Position numbers and translations under genes: made by a program. The notes under the pieces are model-generated. The model made no database searches, was not told where the DNA came from, and saw nothing but the letters and a program-made list of their open reading frames with translations. From an uncultured Sphingomonadales bacterium (GTDB lineage: Bacteria > Pseudomonadota > Alphaproteobacteria > Sphingomonadales > Sphingomonadaceae), in contig CAIKKO010000484.1 in NCBI GenBank assembly GCA_903828025.1, positions 1 to 11,890 on the forward strand: a DNA stretch of 11,890 nucleotides. The letters run 5' to 3'. Below, piece after piece: positions 5,541 through 11,890 of this stretch. Position 1 is the stretch's first letter; the number at the start of each line of letters is the position of its first letter.

Positions 5541-7532
5541 TCAGCGCAAGTCCGGCGGCGTTGCTTCGGTCTGCAGCAGGGCAATCGCATCGGCCAGCGG
5601 CATGACCCGCTGCGCCTGCTCGCCGAGCACGCGGATCGCGACGGTGCCTTCTTCGGCCTCGCGCTTGCCGACCACGAGCAGGTACGGGACTTTGGCGAGC
5701 GAATGCTCACGCACCTTGTAGTTGATCTTCTCGTTGCGCAGGTCGCTCTCGGTGCGGATGCCGGCGGCGCGCAGCTGTTCGGTGGCGGCGAGTGCATAGT
5801 CGTCCGCGTCCGAGACAATCGTGGCGACCACCGCCTGCACCGGGGCCAGCCACGTGGGCAGGCGGCCCGCGTAGTGTTCGATCAGGATGCCGATGAAGCG
5901 CTCGTACGAGCCGAAAATCGCGCGGTGGAGCATGACCGGGCGGTGCTTCTCGCCGTCCTCACCGACATAGGCGGCATCGAGACGCTCGGGCAGCACGCGG
6001 TCCGACTGGATCGTGCCGACCTGCCAGGTGCGGCCGATCGCGTCCGTCAGGTGCCATTCGAGCTTGGGCGCATAGAACGCGCCTTCGCCGGGGAGTTCTT
6101 CCCAGCCGTATTCGGGCGTGGCGAGCCCGGCTTCGACCACGGCGGCGCGCAGTTCGGTTTCGGCCAGATCCCACATCGCTTCGGTGCCGAAGCGCTTTTC
6201 GGGTCGCAGCGCGAGCTTGATCGAATACGTGAAGCCGAAGTGCTTGTAGATCCGGTCTGCCAGCGCGCAGAACGCGCGGACTTCGCTGACGATCTGGTCT
6301 TCGCGGCAGAAGATATGCGCGTCGTCCTGCGTGAACTGGCGCACGCGCATCAGGCCGTGGAGCGCGCCGTGCGGCTCGTTGCGGTGGCAGCAGCCGTTTT
6401 CATAGAGCCGCAGCGGCAGTTCGCGATAGGACTTGAGGCCCTGCCGGAAGATCAGCACGTGCGCCGGGCAGTTCATCGGCTTGAGCGCCATCCAGTCCGC
6501 CTCGCCCGAAATCACCGGGCCCTCGTCCTCGGTGTTGGGCACCTCGTCGGGGATGACGAACATGTTCTCGCGGTATTTGCCCCAGTGGCCAGACTGCTCC
6601 CACTGGCGTGCGTCCATCACTTGCGGGGTTTTGACTTCGCGGTAGCCCGCACCGTCGATGGCGCGGCGCATATAGGATTCCAGCTCGCGCCAGATGCGGT
6701 AGCCCTTGGGGTGCCAGAATACCGAGCCGTGGGCTTCGGCCTGAAGGTGGAACAAGTCCATCTCCGCGCCGAGCTTGCGGTGATCGCGCTTGGCGGCCTC
6801 CTCCAGCCGCGTGAGATGCGCGTCGAGCTGCTTCTTGTTGAGCCAGCCGGTGCCGTAGACGCGGCTGAGCATGGCGTTGGCCTGATCGCCGCGCCAGTAA
6901 GCCCCCGAAACGCGCGTGAGTTTGAAGGCCGCCGGATCGAGCTTGCCGGTGGAGGCAAGGTGCGGGCCGCGGCACATGTCGAGCCAGTCCGAACCGGACC
7001 AGTAGACCGTCAACTCCTCATTTTCAGGCAGTTCGGCGGCCCATTCGGCCTTGAAGGTTTCGCCCTGTTGCTGCCAGCGCGCGATGAGATCGGCGCGGCT
7101 CCAGACTTCGCGCCGCAGCGGCTTGTCTGCCGCGATGATCTTGCGCATCGCGTCTTCGATGGCGGGGAGATCATCCTCGGTAAAGGCGCGGTCCTGTGGT
7201 GCGAAATCGTAGTAAAATCCGTCGTCCGTGCTCGGGCCGAACGTGATCTGCGTGCCGGGGAACAGCGCCTGCACCGCCTCGGCCAGTACGTGGGCATAAT
7301 CATGCCGCACCAGTTCGAGCGCGTCGGCCTCATCGCGCACGGTGACGAGCGCGAGCGCAGCGTCGCCTGCGAAGGGGCGGGTAATGTCGAACAGCTCACC
7401 GTCCACGCGCGCGCCGATCGCGGCCTTGGCGAGGCCCGGGCCGATCGCGGCGGCAATGTCTGCCGGGGTGGTGCCGGGCGCAACTTCGCGCACGGAACCG
7501 TCGGGCAGAGTGATCTTGAACATTTCGGACAT
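5541..7532 (-). CDS. thrS: threonyl-tRNA synthetase
   Basis: ThrRS charges tRNA-Thr with threonine in the cytosol. The 663-residue protein has every expected part: a TGS domain (about 1-65), the editing domain with HxxxH at His77 and His81 plus Cys187 and His191, and the class II catalytic core. Zinc ligands are Cys355 (MNCPAH), His406 (DDAHIF) and His536 (MLHRAI). Motif 2 lies around CCHRNEPHGALHG (381-393), motif 3 is GSYERFIGILIEHYAG (541-556), and the anticodon-binding domain fills the rest. A 20-residue acidic insert (about 326-347) precedes the zinc Cys, compared with E. coli as recalled; I associate it with alphaproteobacterial ThrRS. The start is ATG 7532, with a GAGAG site about six bases upstream; an internal ATG is at residue 4. 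No T-box-like leader is seen in the 77 bases upstream. It probably has its own promoter behind the palindrome at 7588-7601. Confidence 0.98.
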   Translation of the reverse strand: MSEMFKITLPDGSVREVAPGTTPADIAAAIGPGLAKAAIGARVDGELFDITRPFAGDAALALVTVRDEADALELVRHDYAHVLAEAVQALFPGTQITFGPSTDDGFYYDFAPQDRAFTEDDLPAIEDAMRKIIAADKPLRREVWSRADLIARWQQQGETFKAEWAAELPENEELTVYWSGSDWLDMCRGPHLASTGKLDPAAFKLTRVSGAYWRGDQANAMLSRVYGTGWLNKKQLDAHLTRLEEAAKRDHRKLGAEMDLFHLQAEAHGSVFWHPKGYRIWRELESYMRRAIDGAGYREVKTPQVMDARQWEQSGHWGKYRENMFVIPDEVPNTEDEGPVISGEADWMALKPMNCPAHVLIFRQGLKSYRELPLRLYENGCCHRNEPHGALHGLMRVRQFTQDDAHIFCREDQIVSEVRAFCALADRIYKHFGFTYSIKLALRPEKRFGTEAMWDLAETELRAAVVEAGLATPEYGWEELPGEGAFYAPKLEWHLTDAIGRTWQVGTIQSDRVLPERLDAAYVGEDGEKHRPVMLHRAIFGSYERFIGILIEHYAGRLPTWLAPVQAVVATIVSDADDYALAATEQLRAAGIRTESDLRNEKINYKVREHSLAKVPYLLVVGKREAEEGTVAIRVLGEQAQRVMPLADAIALLQTEATPPDLR

Positions 7533-7587
7533 GGGCGCTCTCGCAAGGATTGGCTTTGTTTAGCGATCAGCGGCGCTTTGGCAGAAA

Positions 7588-7601
7588 CCGGCGCGCGCCG
7601 G
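7588..7601 (-). terminator. possible weak terminator between the glycosyltransferase gene and thrS
   Basis: CCGGCGCGCGCCGG is a perfect 14-base palindrome eight bases past the stop of the minus-strand glycosyltransferase gene. In the minus-strand RNA it folds as a five-base GC stem with a GCGC loop, followed by UUUCUG. The stem is strong but the U-run is short, so termination may be partial. Confidence 0.4.
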
Positions 7602-7609
7602 AAGGCCAG

Positions 7610-8899
7610 TTATGCGTTGCGCGCTGCGCGCCGCTCCAGCCAGACCGCCAGCACCCAGCCCGCCGCCATGCACACGAACGGCATCACCGGATAATGGAAG
7701 CGCGATTGGCCGGAGAAGATGAGCGCGATCATGCTGGGATACAGCGCGATGCCATAAGGCAGCACCCACCAGTCGATCACCCGCTCGCCCGCAGCCCGCC
7801 GCTGGCGGATCATCAACCAGCCCGCCACCGCGAACAGCCCAAGCAGCGCGACATACCACAGCTGGTTGGCCGCGCGCAGCACCTTGAAGGCAAACGGGGC
7901 GGCGCGATAGGCGGCGGAATCGGTTTCATAGGGCCATTGCCCCTCGCCGTCCGGCCCCCAGAGCCGCAGCAATTTCAGCGGCATCAGCGCCGCAAACCGC
8001 ACCGGGTGCGCCTTGATCCAGTCCTTGCCGAGCCGTGTCGCCTCTGCGTCGCGCTGCAGTTCATTGATATCCTTGCGCGCCACGAGCGCGACTACCACCG
8101 GGTCTTCGGGGGTGAAGCCGCCGCGTGCGGTGTCGTTATTGCCGGTGATGAGCGTAGCCCCGCCATTGGTCGAAACCGGCACCCAGGCACCGAGCGCTGC
8201 ATGGTTGCGGATTGTCCACGGCGCGACGGTGAGCGCGGCGACCGCGATGATGAACGCGCCGCGTGCAATCACGCCGGGGGTGCGACGCAGGACATCGCCG
8301 TCGCGTAGCAGGCCGATCAGGCAGATCAGCGGCACGACCACCAGTGTCTGCGCCTTGACCAGCGTGGCGACGCCGAACACGAGGCCCGCCAGCACCAGCC
8401 GCAACCCGCCCTTGCGCGCGATCAGCAGCCAGCACCCACCGAGCAGCAGCGCCGTGTAGAACACTTCGGTGAGCGCGAGCGGCACGTAGAGGATCGAGTT
8501 CGGATAGACCGCCAGCAGGAACAGCGCGATGCGCGCGCCCAATTCTGATCCGAACAGCCGCCGCGCCAGATCATAAGTCAGCCAGGCCGCGACCACCGCG
8601 CAGACGAGATTGAGCAGCCCCACCGTCAGCGTCGAAGTGCCAAAGGCCCTGAACGCGAGGCTCAGCGCGAGCGGCCAGCCCGGCGGCCAGTAAGCGGTCG
8701 GCTCGCCGTGATCGCCCAGATAGCCGAGCCCTTGCGCCAGCATGTCGGCACGCGAATAGTACCACGCCGCGTCCGAGCTGGGCGCAACATCGAGCAGGAT
8801 CGCGGCGGCGCGCAGCAGCGTGAACAGTGCGAAGAGCGCGATGAGCTCGCCCCGGCTGGTGGCGAACCATGCTTGCGCGGAGAGGAAACGGGCTGTCAT
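7610..8899 (-). CDS. GT-C type integral membrane glycosyltransferase (PMT/ArnT-like)
   Basis: The protein is made mostly of hydrophobic helices, with around ten apparent membrane spans. It shows the layout of GT39/GT83-type enzymes that use lipid-linked sugars. Numbered from the start used here (429 residues), the first helix (about 17-37) is followed by an outer loop with SSDAAWYY (Asp43 is the candidate catalytic acid) and TAYWPPGWP. ALTEVFYTALLL near 142-153, APWTIRNHAALG near 226-237 and NGGATLITGNN at 245-255 are further family-like patterns. The acceptor (lipid A, glycan or protein) cannot be told. The frame is open to an ATG at 8953, giving 447 residues, but that start falls inside a perfect dyad in the divergent promoter region and adds a basic, non-hydrophobic leader. 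I prefer ATG 8899; neither start has a clear ribosome binding site. Confidence 0.85.
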   Translation of the reverse strand: MTARFLSAQAWFATSRGELIALFALFTLLRAAAILLDVAPSSDAAWYYSRADMLAQGLGYLGDHGEPTAYWPPGWPLALSLAFRAFGTSTLTVGLLNLVCAVVAAWLTYDLARRLFGSELGARIALFLLAVYPNSILYVPLALTEVFYTALLLGGCWLLIARKGGLRLVLAGLVFGVATLVKAQTLVVVPLICLIGLLRDGDVLRRTPGVIARGAFIIAVAALTVAPWTIRNHAALGAWVPVSTNGGATLITGNNDTARGGFTPEDPVVVALVARKDINELQRDAEATRLGKDWIKAHPVRFAALMPLKLLRLWGPDGEGQWPYETDSAAYRAAPFAFKVLRAANQLWYVALLGLFAVAGWLMIRQRRAAGERVIDWWVLPYGIALYPSMIALIFSGQSRFHYPVMPFVCMAAGWVLAVWLERRAARNA

Positions 8900-8936
8900 G
8901 CCGGGCGCGCTAGCATGGCGGGCGTAAAGATAGCGT

Positions 8937-8972
8937 TTGTGCCACTTGCCCATTGCCGGCGCGGTGGCACAA
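8937..8972. promoter_or_regulatory. perfect 9-base dyad between divergent genes, possible operator
   Basis: TTGTGCCAC at 8937-8945 is repeated inverted as GTGGCACAA at 8964-8972, with an 18-base spacer. It sits between the minus-strand glycosyltransferase gene and the plus-strand hydrolase gene, ending seven bases before the hydrolase ATG and just touching its AAGGG ribosome binding site (8971-8975). It could be an operator for a dimeric regulator, or an RNA stem that limits hydrolase translation. No clear -35 or -10 boxes are visible around it. Confidence 0.5.
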
Positions 8973-8979
8973 GGGCGGC

Positions 8980-9714
8980 ATGATCGAGCACTTCACCCTG
9001 GCGTCCGGCGAGCGGATGGCCTATCGCTTCCAACCGGGCAGCCTTCCGGCCATCGTGTTCCTGCCGGGCTATATGTCCGACATGGCGGGCGGCAAGGCGC
9101 AGGCGGTGCTGCGCTGGGCCGAGGCCGAGGGACGGGCGTGCCTGCTGCTCGATTACACCGGCTGCGGCCAGAGCGAGGGCACATTTGCCGAAAAGACGCT
9201 GCCGGGATGGCGCGATGAGGTGGCGGCGCTGATACGCAGCCTCGGGATCGACAGCGTTGTGCTGTGCGGTTCGAGCATGGGCGGGTGGCTGATGCTGCTG
9301 GTGGCCGAGGCGCTACATGGGGTGGTCACGGCGCTGGTCGGCCTCGCCCCCGCACCCGATTTCACCGACTGGGGCTATGACGCAGCGCAGCAGGCGGTGC
9401 TCGCGCGCGGCGAAACGCTGTTTCAGGACAACCCCTATGGCCCGGAGCCGACGCCGACCCATGCGCGGTTCTGGGCGGCGGGGCAGCAGAACCTGCTTTT
9501 GGCGCGCGGCATCGCCTTCGATGGCCCGGTGCGGCTCATCCACGGGCAGGCAGACCCGGATGTGCCGTGGGACGTTTCCCTTCGGCTGGCAGCGGCGCTG
9601 CGTTCAGCCGATGTGCAGGTGCTGCTGATCAAGGACGGGGACCACCGCCTCTCGCGCCCCGCCGATATCGCGCTGCTGCTGCATACGCTGGGCGCTTTGC
9701 CGAACCCGGCCTGA
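8980..9714 (+). CDS. alpha/beta hydrolase, ABHD10-like (acyl-protein thioesterase type)
   Basis: This 244-residue serine hydrolase closely resembles the ABHD10 family, whose human member is a mitochondrial S-depalmitoylase. Shared segments are LPGYMSDMAGGKA (28-40), LLDYTGCGQSEG (56-67), TLPGWRDEV (73-81), the nucleophile elbow CGSSMGGWLML with Ser99, HGQADPDVPW with the likely acid Asp192, and KDGDHRLSRPADI with His222. The triad is therefore complete. The bacterial substrate is unknown and could be any thioester or ester. There is no signal peptide, so it is probably cytosolic. I chose ATG 8980, preceded by AAGGG at 8971-8975; the frame is open to a TTG at 8953, inside the dyad. It is the first gene of a three-gene operon, and the next gene starts 10 bases after its stop. 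Confidence 0.9.
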   Translation: MIEHFTLASGERMAYRFQPGSLPAIVFLPGYMSDMAGGKAQAVLRWAEAEGRACLLLDYTGCGQSEGTFAEKTLPGWRDEVAALIRSLGIDSVVLCGSSMGGWLMLLVAEALHGVVTALVGLAPAPDFTDWGYDAAQQAVLARGETLFQDNPYGPEPTPTHARFWAAGQQNLLLARGIAFDGPVRLIHGQADPDVPWDVSLRLAAALRSADVQVLLIKDGDHRLSRPADIALLLHTLGALPNPA

Positions 9715-9724
9715 AGGACATTCC

Positions 9725-10729
9725 ATGCTGCTATTGCCCCTCGCCTTGTTTGCCGCCGAACCCTTCCCGTCGGTGGTCTGGCAGCAGGTCGGGCCCAATC
9801 CCTCACCGCAAGCGCCCTCCGCGCTGCCGATTCCCCGGCGCAAGCACGTGACCGAAGTCCCGCCGCCGGTGCCCGGTGCGGCGCAATCTTCGACTCCGGC
9901 GGCGACGCAGAGCGCAGCGCCCGTTGCAGCCCCTGCTCGGCCGGCACCGACGCGCTATTCGCTGTGCCTTGCTCTGGGCGACAAGGATCTGGCGGCGGGC
10001 ATTGCTGCGGCCCGCGCGTGGCTCGCGGAAAGCCAGCCCGCCAATGTGCCCAATGGCGCGCCCAGCCTTGGGCGCGGCGCGGCGGCGCAGTGCCTTGGGC
10101 AGCTCCTGATGCAGCAGGGCGACTATGCCGGGGCCGAAGCGGCCTTTGCCGAGAGCGCAGGGCAAGTCCCCGCTGCCGATGTCACGGCGGCAGCCGCGTT
10201 GCAGGCGATGGCAGGCAATGCCGCGCTGGCGGGCGGCCATGCCGAAACCGCGCTGACGTGGTTTGACAAGGCGCTCGCTGCGATCCCCGCCAAGGCACCC
10301 GCCGCCGAAGACAATGCGGCGCGCGGTTCGGTGCAGACTGATCGGTCGCGCGCGCTGGTTGCTTTGAATCGCCTTCCCGAAGCGAGCGGCGCGCTGGAAG
10401 AGGCGCACCGGCTCGCGCCCAACGATGCCGAGGGCTGGCTGCTTTCCGCCACGCTCGCGCGGCGCGACACGGATCTGGAGCGGGCGCAGCGCGATATCGA
10501 AGTGGCTGCAGGCCTTGCAGCGCATGGCGATCCGCTGGGGCCGCAGATCGGGCTTGAGGCGGGGGTCATCGCGGTGCTCGGCGGGCGCGAGGCGGCGGCG
10601 CGCAAATCGTGGGAATCGGTGCTTGCACTCGCCCCCGAAAGCGCGGAAGCCAAGGCAGCGCGCGGGTATCTGGACCAGCTCGGTCCTGCGCCTGCGCCAA
10701 CGACCAGTGCGCCGGAGACCCAGCGATGA
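9725..10729 (+). CDS. TPR-repeat protein with an exported-looking N-terminus
   Basis: The first 12 residues (MLLLPLALFAAE) look like a short signal peptide, without a basic start. A Pro/Ala/Thr-rich flexible linker follows (about 24-76). From about residue 80 the chain is a row of helical pairs with the TPR pattern, for example GDYAGAEAAFAESA (132-145), GHAETALTWFDKALAAIP (171-188), NRLPEASGALEEAHRLAP (215-232) and a C-terminal unit around 285-304 (GREAAARKSWESVLALAP). TPR arrays bind other proteins, and no enzyme domain is present. Cys81 and Cys123 are the only cysteines. The start ATG 9725 has GAAGGA at 9713-9718, six bases ahead. The stop overlaps the next gene by four bases (ATGA). A periplasmic scaffold role is the most natural guess, but its partner is not evident. 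Confidence 0.85.
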   Translation: MLLLPLALFAAEPFPSVVWQQVGPNPSPQAPSALPIPRRKHVTEVPPPVPGAAQSSTPAATQSAAPVAAPARPAPTRYSLCLALGDKDLAAGIAAARAWLAESQPANVPNGAPSLGRGAAAQCLGQLLMQQGDYAGAEAAFAESAGQVPAADVTAAAALQAMAGNAALAGGHAETALTWFDKALAAIPAKAPAAEDNAARGSVQTDRSRALVALNRLPEASGALEEAHRLAPNDAEGWLLSATLARRDTDLERAQRDIEVAAGLAAHGDPLGPQIGLEAGVIAVLGGREAAARKSWESVLALAPESAEAKAARGYLDQLGPAPAPTTSAPETQR

Positions 10730-11742
10730 CCCGCAAGCCCCTCAAACTCGCCGTGCTCGATCTGGTGCCGGTGCGCGAAGGCGGCACGGTGCGCGAGGCG
10801 CTGGTCGAAACCGCTGCGCTCGCCCGCACGGCCGAGGAGCTGGGCTACACGCGGTTCTGGGTGGCCGAGCATCACGGGATGGAAGGCATCGCCGGGGCCG
10901 CCGTCTCGGTCGTGCTCGCGCATATCGGCCATGCCACGTCGCGCATCCGCATCGGCTCGGGCGGAATCATGCTGCCCAACCACAATCCGATGGTGATTGC
11001 CGAACAGTTCGGCGCGCTCGATGCGCTGTTTCCGGGGCGGATAGACCTTGGCCTTGGCCGCGCGCCGGGGGCCGACCAGCGCGTGCTGCGCGCACTGCAC
11101 AAGGACATCCACAAGGCGGCGGAGGAGTTCCCGTCCGACGTGGTCGAGCTGCAACTGCACTTCGCGGGCGATCCGCGCCTGCCGTTGCAGGCCACCCCCG
11201 GTCTGGGCGCGAATCCCGAGATGTGGATTCTGGGGTCGAGCCTGTTCGGCGCGCAGCTCGCAGGCATGCTCGGGCTGCCCTATGCTTTCGCCTCGCACTT
11301 CGCGCCCGATCATCTCGATGCCGCGCTGGCGCTGTATCGCGAGCGGTTCGAGCCTTCGTCGCGGCTCGCCGAGCCCTATGTGATGGCTGCGATCAACGTG
11401 ACCGCCGCCGAAACCGACGAGGAAGCCGTGCTGCTCGCATCCTCGATGGACCAGTCGTTCGTGCGGCTGCGCACCGGATCGCCGGGCAAGCTGCCGCCGC
11501 CGATCCCCGGCTACCGCGAAAGCCTGCCGCCCGCCTCGCTCGCGATGCTCGATCATATCCGGCAGGTCAGCGCGGTGGGCAGCGTGGAGACGGTGCGCGC
11601 GCAGCTCAGGGCGTTTCAGGTGCGGACCGGGGCGGATGAATTGATTGTTGCCGGTTCGACTTTTGATCCGGCGCAGCGCCACCGGTCCCTCGCGCTGACC
11701 ATGGACGCGGTGCGGCTGGAGGCTGCAGTCGTGGCGGCCTGA
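10726..11742 (+). CDS. luciferase-like flavin-dependent monooxygenase, YhbW-like
   Basis: The 338-residue protein belongs to the bacterial luciferase-like superfamily of flavin-dependent oxidoreductases. It most resembles the single-subunit group that includes E. coli YhbW. Seen in the sequence: a first strand LKLAVLDLVPV, GYTRFWVAEHHG (40-51) with the His pair typical of the group, IRIGSGGIMLPNHNPMVIAEQFGALDALFPGRIDLGLGRAPG split over 75-115, MWILGSS (166-172), and a C-terminal GSVETVRAQL helix (285-294). No signal peptide or membrane span is present. Members use reduced flavin from a separate reductase, and the substrate is unknown. Start ATG 10726 overlaps the stop of the TPR gene (ATGA), so the two are coupled; the frame is open further upstream but inside that gene. 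It is the last gene of the operon in view. Confidence 0.92.
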   Translation: MTRKPLKLAVLDLVPVREGGTVREALVETAALARTAEELGYTRFWVAEHHGMEGIAGAAVSVVLAHIGHATSRIRIGSGGIMLPNHNPMVIAEQFGALDALFPGRIDLGLGRAPGADQRVLRALHKDIHKAAEEFPSDVVELQLHFAGDPRLPLQATPGLGANPEMWILGSSLFGAQLAGMLGLPYAFASHFAPDHLDAALALYRERFEPSSRLAEPYVMAAINVTAAETDEEAVLLASSMDQSFVRLRTGSPGKLPPPIPGYRESLPPASLAMLDHIRQVSAVGSVETVRAQLRAFQVRTGADELIVAGSTFDPAQRHRSLALTMDAVRLEAAVVAA

Positions 11743-11890
11743 CAGCGCGACTGCGGACGAATCTTAACCTTCCTCCGGCTTGCCCTTGCGCGGTTGCCGG
11801 GGTAGGCTCCGCATGATTAGTTCACTATTGTGACATAATATTACGCACCCGCAAAATGGGGCGGATAACGATAACGGCGCACGCCACAAG
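11743..11890. other. non-coding tail with possible outward promoter
   Basis: No gene is supported in these 148 bases. The stretch 11806-11845 is clearly AT-richer than the rest of the window, as promoter regions often are in GC-rich genomes. Within it are TCAC/GTGA arms at 11822-11833, a TAATATTA palindrome at 11836-11843 and a tandem GATAAC at 11864-11875. A weak CCGGC/GCCGG pair (11775-11779 with 11796-11800) is too short to call as a terminator of the upstream operon. Confidence 0.5.
11831..11839 (+). promoter_or_regulatory. possible extended -10 element
   Basis: TGACATAAT matches an extended -10 (TG, one base, then five of six bases of TATAAT). No good -35 lies 16-18 bases upstream. It would drive a gene starting beyond the window end. 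Confidence 0.3.

Noticed and set aside
5304..7694. 796-residue open frame on the plus strand opposite thrS
   Set aside because: thrS on the other strand is certain, with all synthetase motifs. The long antisense frame is explained by GC-biased codons and its product has no recognisable motif.
10123..11682. 519-residue minus-strand frame across the TPR and monooxygenase genes
   Set aside because: It covers two convincing coupled genes on the other strand and shows no motif.
11856..11890. ATG at 11856 opening a frame to the end of the window
   Set aside because: Only 11 codons are visible, with no ribosome binding site in front, so a gene start cannot be supported.

Overview
The window looks like ordinary chromosome of a GC-rich alphaproteobacterium, most probably of the Sphingomonadales. 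I infer this from GC-biased codon third positions, the alphaproteobacterial type of threonyl-tRNA synthetase (with an acidic insert before the zinc-binding Cys), the short SufD, and GC-rich palindromic repeats. No tRNA, rRNA, CRISPR array, transposase, integrase or prophage gene is visible. No gene-free stretch exceeds about 150 bases.

Region 1 (23-4083, plus strand) is the distal part of a SUF iron-sulfur cluster assembly operon: sufC, a small exported-looking protein, sufD, sufS, sufT (DUF59/MIP18 family) and sufA. The first four genes are coupled by 4- to 11-base overlaps. sufB, the usual partner, is not in view and presumably lies just upstream of base 1. SufS mobilises sulfur from cysteine, SufC and SufD form the scaffold ATPase complex with SufB, and SufT and SufA act in maturation and delivery of clusters. 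Two repeat-like structures sit in this operon. One is read in frame as part of the SufS N-terminus. The other fills the sufT-sufA spacer and runs into the sufA ribosome binding site.

Region 2 (4103-8899, minus strand) holds, in transcription order, a GT-C type membrane glycosyltransferase, thrS, an unrecognised protein built from two related repeats, and a small PilZ-like protein. sufA and the PilZ-like gene converge with only 19 bases between them. A short palindrome followed by a few Ts may terminate the glycosyltransferase transcript before thrS.

Region 3 (8980-11742, plus strand) is a compact three-gene operon: an ABHD10-like alpha/beta hydrolase, a TPR protein with an exported-looking N-terminus, and a YhbW-like flavin-dependent monooxygenase. 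A perfect 9-base dyad sits in the divergent promoter region between the glycosyltransferase and the hydrolase. The last 148 bases are non-coding and AT-richer, with one possible promoter pointing out of the window.

I see no clearly new multi-gene system. The points most worth a second look are the SUF-embedded small protein, the repeat-derived SufS N-terminus, the repeat-filled sufT-sufA spacer, the duplicated-domain protein next to thrS, and the divergent dyad.
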